Positions 8,080 to 16,732 of a DNA stretch of 64,000 nucleotides are shown piece by piece. Origin of the DNA: Woeseiaceae bacterium (lineage in GTDB: Bacteria > Pseudomonadota > Gammaproteobacteria > Steroidobacterales > Woeseiaceae); assembly GCA_028277185.1 (NCBI GenBank), contig JANQGQ010000044.1, positions 62,001 through 126,000 of the forward strand, written 5' to 3'. The notes beneath the pieces are model-generated. The model was given only the letters and a program-made list of their open reading frames with translations, had not been told where the DNA came from and searched no databases. A program made the translations under genes and the position numbers. Positions within the stretch are counted from its first letter, which is position 1; each line of letters begins with the position of its first letter.

Positions 8080-9180
8080 TTGCCTGAACGTCATCGTATT
8101 GCCGTGATTCCGGGGGACGGAATCGGCAAGGAAGTCATTCCCGTCGGCATACGCATACTCGATGCGGTCGCCGCCAAATGCGGCTTCGATCTCGAGTGGC
8201 AGAGTTTCGACTGGAGCTGCGAACGCTATGCCGACAGCGGCGAGATGATGCCGGCCGACGGCATCGAACGGCTGGCCGATTTCGATGCCGTGTATCTCGG
8301 AGCGGTAGGCTATCCGGGGGTTCCCGATCAGATCTCACTGTGGGGACTCCTGATCCCGATTCGGCGCCGCTTCGACCAGTACGTGAATCTTCGCCCTTGT
8401 CGGATGCTGCCCGGCGTTCGTTCGCCGCTTGCGGGAATCGGTGCCGGCGATATCGACTACTACGTCGTGCGCGAGAACACCGAGGGCGAGTACTCGAGCA
8501 TCGGCGGCCGCATGTTCGCTGGTACCGAAAGAGAGATGGTCGTCCAGGAAACCGTGCTGACGCGAACGGGTACCGACCGCATTCTGCGTTTCGCCTTCGA
8601 GCTGGCCCGATCGCGCCGGCGCGTCCTGACCAGCGCGACGAAATCGAACGGCATCATGCACACGATGCCGTACTGGGACGAACGCGTCGCCGCGATCGCC
8701 GCGGAGTATCCGGACGTACGGGTCGAGGCCTACCACATCGACATACTCGCCGCGCATCTCGTCCAGCGGCCCAAACAGCTCGACGTCGTCGTAGGCAGCA
8801 ATCTGTTCGGCGACATCCTGTCGGATCTCGGCCCGGCGACGACCGGCAGTATCGGCGTCGCGCCGAGCGCCAACCTGAACCCGGAAAAGCGCTTTCCGTC
8901 CATGTTCGAGCCCGTGCACGGCTCGGCGCCCGACATCGCGGGCCGCAACATCGCCAACCCGATCGGAGCCGTCTGGGCCGGCGCGATGATGCTGGAGCAC
9001 CTCGGGCACGCCGATGCCGGCGCCGCGGTGCTTGCGGGCATCGAGAAGGCGCTGGCGGCGGACGGTCCGCGAACGCCCGACGTCGGCGGCGATGCGTCGA
9101 CCGGGGAATTCGGTGAAGCGCTGCTCGACGGCGTTCTCGGAGAACTCGACCGGGTCGCGGCCGTGGCTGCCGGGAGCTGA
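8080..9180 (+). CDS. Tartrate dehydrogenase/decarboxylase-like protein (isopropylmalate dehydrogenase family)
   Basis: The 366-residue protein is a beta-hydroxyacid oxidative decarboxylase. It has IAVIPGDGIGKEV at the N-terminus, YYVVRENTEGEYSSIGGR near residue 125, ATKSNGIMHTMPYWDERV near 185 (the KSNG lysine typical of tartrate dehydrogenases), GSNLFGDILSDLGP near 245 and a cofactor-loop motif FEPVHGSAPDIAGRNIANP near 275. Relatives oxidise and decarboxylate tartrate or D-malate with NAD and a divalent metal in the cytoplasm. LeuB lacks the KSNG pattern, so leucine synthesis is unlikely. The only sensible start is TTG 8080, because later codons would remove the first strand. It follows the RpiR gene by 36 bp and probably belongs to the same unit. 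The natural substrate is unproven. Confidence 0.83.
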   Translation: MPERHRIAVIPGDGIGKEVIPVGIRILDAVAAKCGFDLEWQSFDWSCERYADSGEMMPADGIERLADFDAVYLGAVGYPGVPDQISLWGLLIPIRRRFDQYVNLRPCRMLPGVRSPLAGIGAGDIDYYVVRENTEGEYSSIGGRMFAGTEREMVVQETVLTRTGTDRILRFAFELARSRRRVLTSATKSNGIMHTMPYWDERVAAIAAEYPDVRVEAYHIDILAAHLVQRPKQLDVVVGSNLFGDILSDLGPATTGSIGVAPSANLNPEKRFPSMFEPVHGSAPDIAGRNIANPIGAVWAGAMMLEHLGHADAGAAVLAGIEKALAADGPRTPDVGGDASTGEFGEALLDGVLGELDRVAAVAAGS

Positions 9181-9385
9181 CCCCGCGCGCTGCCAATCGG
9201 TCAGTCCAGTATGGGTGGGTAGGCCGCTGCAGCCGCTGTACCGGCAGCCCCGGCGCCCTTGGAAAGACCTGGGTCGGCTATTCAAAGTGCTGAATAGAAA
9301 AAGAAAATAGAGTTCCGATAGGAGCCGTCCCGGAGCCGCGTGTCGCCGTCGGCGCGTTGGGCCGGCCAACCGCGGCCGGCAGAAT

Positions 9386-9404
9386 AATTGGCAAGACCAA
9401 ATTT
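9386..9404. promoter_or_regulatory. TTGG-N5-CCAA operator candidate before the DUF1080 gene
   Basis: AATTGGCAAGACCAAATTT lies 36 bp before the DUF1080 start. The inner 15 bases AATTGGCAAGACCAA recur exactly at 13615-13629 in front of manD. TTGG/CCAA arms resemble UxuR/ExuR-type GntR operators (TTGGT...ACCAA), and a FadR-type GntR regulator is encoded at 54570-55310. Confidence 0.6.
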
Positions 9405-9440
9405 GCATGCCATCATCCCCACCCGGTTAAGCTCGAGTGA

Positions 9441-10811
9441 ATGATCCACATGGCGAAACGAATTCTGGCGGCCGCGGCGCTGGTCGCCTGGGCCGGCGCG
9501 GCCGGCGCAGCAGGTTGGCAGTCGCTTTTCGACGGCAACGATCTGGACGGCTGGCGACAGGTCGGCGGCGACGCCGAGTACCGGGTCGAGGGCGGGGAGA
9601 TCGTCGGCGTGTCCGTCCCCGACTCGCCCAACAGTTTCCTCACTACCCGAAAACGCTACGGCGACTTCATTCTTGAGTACGAGGTCTTCGTCGATCCGCT
9701 GCTGAACTCCGGGGTTCAAATTCGCAGCAACCTGAACGACCGGCGCGTCGTGAACGGTTACCAGGTCGAGATCGACCCGACGCCGCGTGCGTTCTCCGGC
9801 GGCATCTACGACGAGCAGCGCCGCCGGTGGATGTATCCCCTGTCCCGCAACGAAAAGGGCCGGCGGGCATTCCGGAACGGTCAGTGGAACCGTTTCCGGG
9901 TCGAAGCAATCGGCGATTCGATCCGCGTGTGGCTGAACGGCGTGCAGACGGCCGACCTCGTCGACGACATGACCGCGAACGGTTTCATCGGCCTGCAGGT
10001 GCACAGCATCAAGGAGCCCGAGCAGGCGGGCCGCACGGTGCGCTGGCGGAACATCCGCATCCTGACCGACGATCTGGAGCCTGAGCGCACGCTTCGCGAT
10101 CCCGAGGTGGCGGAGATCAGCTTTCTCGTAAACCGACTAACCGAGTACGAGAAGCGCCACGGCTGGCGCCTTCTGTGGGACGGTGAGTCGACGGCGGGCT
10201 GGCGCGGCGCCAAACTCGACGGCTTTCCCGAGAGCGGCTGGACGATAGACGACGGCGTGCTGACCGTCGAAGCGACGGACGGCGGCGAGTCGACCGGGCC
10301 CGGCGACATCGTGACGCTCGAAAGCTTCAGCGACTTCGAACTCGAGTTCGAGTTCCGGATGACCGAGGGCGCGAACAGCGGCGTCAAGTACTTCGTGGAT
10401 CCGGCACTCAACCTCGGCCCGGGCTCGGCGATCGGGGCCGAGTTTCAGATCCTCGACGACGAGCGGCATCCCGACGCGAAACAGGGCGTCGACGGAAACC
10501 GGACGCTCGGTTCGCTGTACGACCTGATGACGGCGGAGAACCTGTCGACGCCGGGACGAGCCAAGCAGTTCAAGGGCATCGGCGCGTGGAACCAGGGCCG
10601 CATCGTGTCGGTCGGCGGCAAGGTCGAGCACTGGCTCAACAACGAGAAGGTCATCGAGTACGACCGCCACAGTCAGATGTTTCGTGCGCTGGTGGCCTAC
10701 AGCAAGTATCGCGTCTGGCCCAACTTCGGCCAGTGGCCCGAAGGCCGCATCCTGCTGCAGGACCACGGCGATACGGTCAGCTTCCGCAGCATCAAGATCC
10801 GCGAACTGTAA
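9441..10811 (+). CDS. Secreted protein with two DUF1080 (3-keto-disaccharide hydrolase-like) domains
   Basis: The 456-residue protein has a signal peptide (about residues 1-28, ending GAAGA). Two copies of the DUF1080 jelly-roll domain follow. The first is at about residues 29-205 (WQSLFDGNDLDGWRQVGG, then FILEYEVFVDPLLNSGVQIR). The second is at about 235-456 (WRLLWDGESTAGWRGAK, then FELEFEFRMTEGANSGVKYFV). DUF1080 proteins have a laminarinase-like fold, and some hydrolyse 3-keto-glycosides. It begins a run with two Gfo/Idh/MocA oxidoreductases, the kind of enzyme that makes 3-keto sugars, so periplasmic keto-glycoside processing is plausible. An in-frame ATG at 9450 is an alternative start. 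A TTGG/CCAA site lies just upstream. Confidence 0.86.
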   Translation: MIHMAKRILAAAALVAWAGAAGAAGWQSLFDGNDLDGWRQVGGDAEYRVEGGEIVGVSVPDSPNSFLTTRKRYGDFILEYEVFVDPLLNSGVQIRSNLNDRRVVNGYQVEIDPTPRAFSGGIYDEQRRRWMYPLSRNEKGRRAFRNGQWNRFRVEAIGDSIRVWLNGVQTADLVDDMTANGFIGLQVHSIKEPEQAGRTVRWRNIRILTDDLEPERTLRDPEVAEISFLVNRLTEYEKRHGWRLLWDGESTAGWRGAKLDGFPESGWTIDDGVLTVEATDGGESTGPGDIVTLESFSDFELEFEFRMTEGANSGVKYFVDPALNLGPGSAIGAEFQILDDERHPDAKQGVDGNRTLGSLYDLMTAENLSTPGRAKQFKGIGAWNQGRIVSVGGKVEHWLNNEKVIEYDRHSQMFRALVAYSKYRVWPNFGQWPEGRILLQDHGDTVSFRSIKIREL

Positions 10812-10829
10812 TCGAGGAGCGGGGGGACT

Positions 10830-12185
10830 ATGAGCAATACAGACGACAAGACTCCGAAGCACACGCGCCGCGACTTTCTGCGCGCTTCCGCCGCGCTCGG
10901 CGCGGGGGCATCGATGGCGCTGTCGAGCGCTGCCAGCTACGCGAGGATCATCGGCGCGAACGACCGCATCAATCTTGCGTTCGCGGGCGTCCGAAGCCGG
11001 GGCAAAGCCCTGATCGGGTCGGCGGCCGCCGTCGGCGGGAACTCAGTCAACGTGCACACGTTGTGCGACGTCGACAGCAACGTACTTGCCGAACTCTCGG
11101 CTTCCGTGTCGGATCTGACCGGCAGCACGCCGAAGGCAGTCGCCGACTACCGGCGGGTTGTCGACGATAAGGACGTCGACGCGGTTTTCATCGCGACGCC
11201 CGACCATACTCACGCGCCCTTCGCGATCTACTCGATGGAGGCCGATCAGCACGTCTACCTCGAGAAACCCGGCAGCCACAATCCGCACGAGGGCGAACTG
11301 CTCGCGAAGGCCAGAGAGCGCTACGGCCTGGTCGTGCAGATGGGAAATCAGCAGCGTTCGGCACCGACGTCCATCGAAGCGGTCAGCGACATTCGCGAGG
11401 GGCTGATCGGCAGACCGTACATGGGCAAGGCCTGGTATGCCAATACGCGCGGCAGCATCGGAACCGGGCGCGTGACCGAGGTTCCCGACTGGCTCGACTG
11501 GGATCTGTGGCAGGGGCCCGCACCGCGGGAGGACTATCGCGACAACCTGGTGCACTACAACTGGCACTGGTTCTGGCACTGGGGAACCGGCGAGATCAAC
11601 AACAACGGCCTGCACGAGATGGACATCTGCCGCTGGGCACTCGACGTCCATCTGCCGACTCGCGTCACGTCGTCGGGCGGTCGCTACCAGTTCGACGACG
11701 ACTGGGAGTTCTTCGACACGCAGATTGCGACCTACGAATACGAGGGCGGCAAGCAGATCGCCTGGGAAGGGCGGAGCTGCAACGGCCATCCGTTCTTCGG
11801 CCGCGGACGCGGGGCCACGATCCACGGAACCGACGGCACGGTCATGCTGGATCGCAACGGCTACAGTCTGTACGACCACGCCGGTCAGCTGATCAAGCAG
11901 GTCAACGAGCGTGCCCGCTCCGGGACGACCGACGTCGTCGGTGCCGGGGCGCTGACCAACCTGCACATCGCAAACTTCTTTGCGGCGATTCGCGACGGCG
12001 AGGCGCTCAATTCGCCGATAGAGGACGGGCGCATCAGCACGCTCATGTGCCACCTCGGCAACATCGCGCAGGTCCACGGCGGCGCGCTCGACATCGATCC
12101 CGAAACGGGACGGATCAAGAACAACCGCGACGCGATGCGCATGTGGCGTCGCGACTATGCACAGGGATGGGAGCCCAAGGTGTAA
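10830..12185 (+). CDS. Tat-exported Gfo/Idh/MocA-family oxidoreductase
   Basis: The 451-residue protein starts with a twin-arginine signal (TRRDFLRASAALGAGASM, about residues 12-30), so a folded, cofactor-loaded enzyme is probably exported to the periplasm. The mature part has a Rossmann region (RINLAFAGVRSRGKALIG), the MocA lysine motif YLEKPGSHN near residue 145, and NNNGLHEMDICRWALDVH near 255. Such enzymes oxidise or reduce sugars using bound NAD(P). It lies 18 bp after the DUF1080 gene and 48 bp before a second enzyme of the same family. The pair plus DUF1080 resembles keto-glycoside pathways in which sugars are oxidised at C3 before cleavage; the substrate is unknown. Confidence 0.87.
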   Translation: MSNTDDKTPKHTRRDFLRASAALGAGASMALSSAASYARIIGANDRINLAFAGVRSRGKALIGSAAAVGGNSVNVHTLCDVDSNVLAELSASVSDLTGSTPKAVADYRRVVDDKDVDAVFIATPDHTHAPFAIYSMEADQHVYLEKPGSHNPHEGELLAKARERYGLVVQMGNQQRSAPTSIEAVSDIREGLIGRPYMGKAWYANTRGSIGTGRVTEVPDWLDWDLWQGPAPREDYRDNLVHYNWHWFWHWGTGEINNNGLHEMDICRWALDVHLPTRVTSSGGRYQFDDDWEFFDTQIATYEYEGGKQIAWEGRSCNGHPFFGRGRGATIHGTDGTVMLDRNGYSLYDHAGQLIKQVNERARSGTTDVVGAGALTNLHIANFFAAIRDGEALNSPIEDGRISTLMCHLGNIAQVHGGALDIDPETGRIKNNRDAMRMWRRDYAQGWEPKV

Positions 12186-12233
12186 ACTCGGATATCCGCT
12201 CTGCGGGGGGCGTCGGAAGAATCCAGGATCACG

Positions 12234-13427
12234 ATGAACAGGCGGCAGTTTCTGCGGGCCGGAGGCGCCATCGCCGCGGCCGGTCTGGCACCATCCATTG
12301 CGCGCGCTTCGGCGCCCGGGGACGGCGTTCGCGTCGGGGTAATAGGTACCGGTGTGCGCGGCGGCCAGCTCATAGGCTTTCTCAATGAGCTACCTCAATT
12401 CAGCGTAGCGGGCGTTTGCGACGTCCTGCCGTTCCGGCTGGACGAGGCCCGGACCCTCGCCCCGGAATCGGTGGCGGCGACGGACTACCGACGATTCCTC
12501 GACGACCGCGACATCGATGCCGTCGTCATCGCCACGACCTTCAGCGAGCACGGGCAGATTGCACTCGATGCGCTCGATGCCGGCAAGCACGTGTACTGCG
12601 AAAAGACGATGGTGAAAGGGGTCGATCCCGCGCTCGAGGTGCTGGCGGCCGCAGGCTCGAGGCCCGGCCAGATATTTCAGACCGGATTCCAGTACCACAG
12701 CTCACCGCTATACCGGCGCGCCGCGGCGATGATCGAAGCGGGCGAAATCGGCGACGTCGTGGCCATCGACTGTCAGTGGAATCGCAACGGTGACTGGCGT
12801 CGTTCGGTGCCGGACGCGAAGTACGAGCGGCAGATCAACTGGCGGATGTATCGTGCCTATTCGAGCGGACTGGTGGCCGAGCTGTCGGCGCATCAGATGG
12901 ACTTCTGCAATACGATCCTCGGCAGCGACATCGCAAGCGTGCAGGGCATGGGTGGCGTCGATTTCTGGAAGGACGGCCGCGAAACCTACGACAACACGCA
13001 CGTCGTCTGCCGCTACCGCTCCGGGGTGACCGCAACGTTCACGAGTCTGACCGCGAACAGCATGGACAACTACCGCATCGCGGTGCTCGGCAGCGAAGGC
13101 TCGCTGATCCTGACCACGCGGCGCGGCTGGCTGGTCCCCGAGGCCGCACCGAACGACGGCGTGGATCTCGTCTCCGGCGCCTCCGTGGCCGACGGGTCGC
13201 AGTCGAACTGGCGGCAGACGGCGAACCGGGCGGCGCGCCGCATCGACGCACCCGACTCCGATCCGACGCCCGACGCGCTCAGCGACTTCTCCGCGGCAAT
13301 CCTCGCCGGCCGCCAGCCGGCATCCGACGTGCGCGTCGGCGCCCTCGCGTCGATTCAGGTGCAGATGGCTATCGATGCCATGGACCGGCGCGCGGTGGTT
13401 CCCTGGCAGGCGGATTACGACATATAG
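12234..13427 (+). CDS. Second Tat-exported Gfo/Idh/MocA-family oxidoreductase
   Basis: The 397-residue protein opens MNRRQFLRAGGAIAAAGLAP, a short twin-arginine signal. The nucleotide-binding start VRVGVIGTGVRGGQLIGFL is near residues 29-48. The usual EKP motif reads YCEKTMVKG near residue 122, still with the conserved Glu-Lys. A later LSAHQMDFCN segment near 220 holds the typical catalytic-region histidine. It shares little with the upstream paralogue apart from family landmarks, so the two enzymes probably act on different substrates or in opposite directions. It ends 284 bp before manD. That gap holds an operator candidate, so manD likely has its own promoter. Confidence 0.86.
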   Translation: MNRRQFLRAGGAIAAAGLAPSIARASAPGDGVRVGVIGTGVRGGQLIGFLNELPQFSVAGVCDVLPFRLDEARTLAPESVAATDYRRFLDDRDIDAVVIATTFSEHGQIALDALDAGKHVYCEKTMVKGVDPALEVLAAAGSRPGQIFQTGFQYHSSPLYRRAAAMIEAGEIGDVVAIDCQWNRNGDWRRSVPDAKYERQINWRMYRAYSSGLVAELSAHQMDFCNTILGSDIASVQGMGGVDFWKDGRETYDNTHVVCRYRSGVTATFTSLTANSMDNYRIAVLGSEGSLILTTRRGWLVPEAAPNDGVDLVSGASVADGSQSNWRQTANRAARRIDAPDSDPTPDALSDFSAAILAGRQPASDVRVGALASIQVQMAIDAMDRRAVVPWQADYDI

Positions 13428-13614
13428 GCCTCGGCGCTTTCGGTCAGGCCAGTTTTGCTATCGGAACTCGGGCCGGCGAACCGGCGCTGTGCGCTGCGAA
13501 ACACATGGCGTATTGAGGCCAAGCCACTGTTCCATAGTAAAAAAAATCCGAATAAGGGTGAGAATAGCGCGCGCGGTGAGTCGGTTTGTTGTATGATCGC
13601 CCCGTGATCGGGTA

Positions 13615-13629
13615 AATTGGCAAGACCAA
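13615..13629. promoter_or_regulatory. TTGG-N5-CCAA operator candidate before manD
   Basis: AATTGGCAAGACCAA is an exact copy of the core of the site at 9386-9404. It lies 82 bp before the manD start. A possible -10 element, TATGAT at 13592-13597, sits just upstream, so a bound repressor would cover the likely transcription start. No convincing -35 was found. Confidence 0.6.
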
Positions 13630-13711
13630 AAAGAACCGCCAACCCGCACCGTCACCGCTAACGCCCATTCAATCCCGCCCACCGTATGCAGGAGCCAGGG
13701 ACAGCCCCCGA

Positions 13712-14920
13712 ATGAAGATCGCCGACGCCAAAGTCATCGTCTGTTGCCCTGGCCGAAACTTCGTCACGCTCAAGCTCGTCACGGAAGACGGCGTGTCCGG
13801 GATTGGCGACGCCACGCTCAACGGCCGCGAAAAAGCGGTCGTCGCCTATCTCGAGGACTACGTAATTCCCTGCCTTCTGGGGCGGGACGCCCGTCGCATC
13901 GAGGACACCTGGCAGTACCTGTATCGCGGCGCCTACTGGCGGCGGGGTCCCGTGACGATGTCGGCGATCGCCGCCGTCGATACGGCATTGTGGGACATCA
14001 AGGCGAAGCGGGCCGGCATGCCGCTCTACGAACTTCTCGGTGGGGCCAGCCGCGATGCCGTGATGGTGTACGGCCACGCCAACGGCGAGACGATTGACGA
14101 GACCTGCGAAGAAGTCGGGCGCTACCTGGATCTCGGCTACAAGGCGATCCGCGCGCAGAGCGGAGTGCCGGGCCTCGATACCGTCTACGGCGTCGGGGCG
14201 GGCAAGATGCACTACGAGCCCGCCGCCGGCAGCGTGCCGGAGGAGACCCGCTGGTCGACGGCGAAGTATCTCAATCACGTGCCCAAACTGTTCGCCGCGC
14301 TGCGCGAGCGCTTCGGTTTCGACGTTCACCTGCTGCACGATGCACACCATCGGCTCACGCCTATCGAGGCGGCGGCGCTCGGTAAGGCACTGGAGCCGTA
14401 CCGCTTGTTCTGGCTCGAGGACCCGACGCCGGCCGAGAACCAGGCCGTGTTCCGGCAGATCCGCCAGCACACCACGACGCCGATCGCCACGGGTGAGGTG
14501 TTCAACACGATCTGGGATTGCCGTACGCTGATCGAAGAGCAACTCATCGACTACATCAGGACGACGGTCGTTCGGGCCGGCGGTATCACGCACCTTCGGC
14601 GCATCGCCGATCTCGCGTCGCTCTATCAGGTGCGGACCGGCTGTCACGGTGCAACGGACCTGTCGCCCGTGACGATGGGTGCGGCACTGCACTTCGATCT
14701 GTGGGTGCCCAACTTCGGTATTCAGGAATACATGCGTCACAGCGATGAGACGGACGCGGTGTTCCCTCGCGCCTACCGCTTCGAGAACGGCTATCTGCAT
14801 CCTGGGGATGCCCATGGGCACGGGGTCGATATCGACGAGGCGCTTGCCGCGAAGTACCCATACCAAAAAGCCTACCTGCCAGTGGCACGGCTCGAGGACG
14901 GGACGATGTGGAACTGGTAG
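13712..14920 (+). CDS. manD: D-mannonate dehydratase, ManD (RspA) type
   Basis: The 402-residue enolase-superfamily enzyme dehydrates D-mannonate to 2-keto-3-deoxygluconate in the cytoplasm. Residues line up by number with the characterised Novosphingobium ManD: metal ligands Asp210, Glu236 (FWLEDPTP) and Glu262 (ATGEVFN), and the catalytic Arg147, Tyr159 and His212 (LHDAHHR). GCHGATDLSPV near residue 310 and the C-terminal HPGDAHGHGVDIDE are also typical. There is no signal peptide, unlike the downstream paralogue. It supplies the mannonate step that the second uronate cluster (47329-56454) lacks, and the two are linked by shared operator-like sites. Confidence 0.93.
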   Translation: MKIADAKVIVCCPGRNFVTLKLVTEDGVSGIGDATLNGREKAVVAYLEDYVIPCLLGRDARRIEDTWQYLYRGAYWRRGPVTMSAIAAVDTALWDIKAKRAGMPLYELLGGASRDAVMVYGHANGETIDETCEEVGRYLDLGYKAIRAQSGVPGLDTVYGVGAGKMHYEPAAGSVPEETRWSTAKYLNHVPKLFAALRERFGFDVHLLHDAHHRLTPIEAAALGKALEPYRLFWLEDPTPAENQAVFRQIRQHTTTPIATGEVFNTIWDCRTLIEEQLIDYIRTTVVRAGGITHLRRIADLASLYQVRTGCHGATDLSPVTMGAALHFDLWVPNFGIQEYMRHSDETDAVFPRAYRFENGYLHPGDAHGHGVDIDEALAAKYPYQKAYLPVARLEDGTMWNW

Positions 14921-14953
14921 CGGGCCGTAACCAGGTCTTGAACAGGGGGGAAC

Positions 14954-16201
14954 ATGACTCAAAAGACTCGTGACTGCGACGACCCGACGCGTCGCAGCGT
15001 ACTTCAGGGGCTCTCCGGTGCCGCCGCCGCGTCGGCGACCGGCGTGCTGGGCGGCGTCGCCGCGGCGCTTGCGGCGCCGAGCGAATCGGATCTGCGTATC
15101 GCCGAGATCAAGACCTACCTCATGGAGGATGGGATCTTCGTCCGCGTGACGACCGATTCCGGTGTGTCCGGTTGGGGTGAGTGCGATGCCGGCAGCAACT
15201 ACGTCATGGATGCGTTCATCCACTCGGAACACGCACAGCACGTGCTCGGTGAGGATCCCTTCGACAACGAGCCGATCTACGACGACATGTTCTACCGCGC
15301 CCACGACTTCGGCCCGGGCGGCGCGCTGTCCAACTCGATTGCCGGCATCGACATCGCGCTGTGGGACCTCAAGGCGCGCTTACTGGAGGTGCCGCTTTAC
15401 CGTCTGCTCGGCGGACTGTATCGCGAGCGGATGCCGATCTACGGCAGCTACGGCACCGGGCGCTGGCGGGGACTCGACAAGCGGGAAGCCGTCGCCCAGG
15501 CCGTCAAGTTCGTCCGCGACGGCTTTCGGACCGTCAAGTGCCGCATGCAGATCCGCGAGGATCATCTGAACCCGGCCGACGACCAGACGATCGCCTACGT
15601 CGACGCGATCGAAAAGGAGATCGGGCGGGACGCCGAGCTGTTCGTCGACATCAACAACGGCTACAGCGCGGCGCGCGCGATTCAGATCGGCCGCATACTC
15701 CAGGACGAGTACGGCCACCGCTTCTACGAGGAGCCCTGTTCGGACCAGAACCATGTCGAGACCGCACGCGTCGTCGACGCGCTGGACCTCGGCGTGATCG
15801 CGGGTGAGAAGGAGTACACGCTGTTTCAGGTGGACGAGATGATCACGTACGCGAATCCGGACTATCTGAATCCCGACGTCATCAAGGCGGGCGGCATCAC
15901 GATCATGAACAAGATCAAGGCGCTGTCGCAGATGCGCCAGAAGCCGCTGATCTTCCACAACACGCGGCCGACGATATCCACGGCCGCCACGCTGCAGCTG
16001 GCGGCCTCCGCGCCGACCGTCGGGCCGTTCTTCGAGTATCCCGACAGGGATCGCTTCACCGGGCAGATCGCCGTGGTCGAGGAGTATCTGGACGTCCGTG
16101 ACGGCTTCATCACGGTGCCGGATTCGCCGGGAATCGGTATCGACATCGACGAGGAGAAAGTGATCGCCCGGTCGTCGAAGGTGAACGTTTCCGAGCTCTG
16201 A
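14954..16201 (+). CDS. Tat-exported enolase-superfamily (mandelate racemase/muconate lactonizing) enzyme
   Basis: The 415-residue protein has a twin-arginine signal (TRRSVLQGLSGAAAAS, residues 12-27), rare for this normally cytoplasmic superfamily. The mature enzyme has the N-terminal capping domain (VRVTTDSGVSGWGECD) and a barrel with Lys195 (VKCRMQ). The metal-ligand positions are Asp232 (VDINNGY), Glu259 (FYEEP) and Glu285 (AGEKEY), and a histidine follows in IFHNTRPTIS near residue 336. That pattern fits sugar-acid dehydratases or racemases. It starts 33 bp after manD and is probably co-transcribed. A periplasmic acid-sugar dehydratase would work next to the exported MocA enzymes, but the substrate cannot be stated. 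Confidence 0.86.
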   Translation: MTQKTRDCDDPTRRSVLQGLSGAAAASATGVLGGVAAALAAPSESDLRIAEIKTYLMEDGIFVRVTTDSGVSGWGECDAGSNYVMDAFIHSEHAQHVLGEDPFDNEPIYDDMFYRAHDFGPGGALSNSIAGIDIALWDLKARLLEVPLYRLLGGLYRERMPIYGSYGTGRWRGLDKREAVAQAVKFVRDGFRTVKCRMQIREDHLNPADDQTIAYVDAIEKEIGRDAELFVDINNGYSAARAIQIGRILQDEYGHRFYEEPCSDQNHVETARVVDALDLGVIAGEKEYTLFQVDEMITYANPDYLNPDVIKAGGITIMNKIKALSQMRQKPLIFHNTRPTISTAATLQLAASAPTVGPFFEYPDRDRFTGQIAVVEEYLDVRDGFITVPDSPGIGIDIDEEKVIARSSKVNVSEL

Positions 16202-16264
16202 GGAGTTCCCTATAGAAGGTAACGACCTGCAGCCCGGAGCGTGCCGTGTGCTAGCCTGTCTCGC

Positions 16265-16732
16265 ATGTCCATTCGTGCCTGGTCATTCGCTGCCTTCGCG
16301 ATGTTGGCAGCTTCCTGCAATCCCGCGCCTCAGGCTGAGTCTCAGAGCGTGGTTCCGGTCGACGGCCGCGTGAATCTTGCCGCGGAGCTCGCCGGGCAGT
16401 GGGACGAAGTCTGCATACTCCCGCCTTACACGACGAACGGCCGGGCCAGAGAGGTCCTGGGTGTCTCCGTCGACTTGCGCGACAGCTCCAGGATATGGAA
16501 CTCCGACGGCATTGCGCTGCTCGTGACGATGGACGACGACGGGGTCGCCGGTATGTACGAGGTACCGCTGCGTCCGGTCGACTTCACGCCGTTGGCCGGG
16601 TGTTGTTTTCCGCGCGGCAACGCCGCGTTCGGCGTATCGGCCGACGGCGACGCGTTCGCGGTAAGCGATGCGGAAAACGCGGCGTCGGCAGCCGTTTGCC
16701 CAACCGTCGACCTAAGGATTGAGGGATGGTAG
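16265..16732 (+). CDS. Small lipoprotein of unknown function
   Basis: The 155-residue protein has a lipoprotein signal ending AMLAASC, which would put the lipidated Cys at about residue 19. The mature part has a WDEVCILPPYT segment and five further cysteines spread across the chain, including a CC pair near residue 117. I recognise no enzymatic motif. I prefer ATG 16265 over an in-frame GTG at 16241 because the signal peptide then starts normally. Its stop overlaps the convergent BatD gene by about 20 bases. Confidence 0.7.
   Translation: MSIRAWSFAAFAMLAASCNPAPQAESQSVVPVDGRVNLAAELAGQWDEVCILPPYTTNGRAREVLGVSVDLRDSSRIWNSDGIALLVTMDDDGVAGMYEVPLRPVDFTPLAGCCFPRGNAAFGVSADGDAFAVSDAENAASAAVCPTVDLRIEGW

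Noticed and set aside
8080..9180. Assignment as LeuB (3-isopropylmalate dehydrogenase)
   Set aside because: The ATKSNGI...MPYWDERV segment and the catabolic neighbourhood point to the tartrate-dehydrogenase branch; no leuCD genes are near.
13658..15304. A 548-codon minus-strand open frame opposite manD and the enolase-superfamily gene
   Set aside because: ManD on the other strand matches known catalytic residues by number, so this frame is a shadow.
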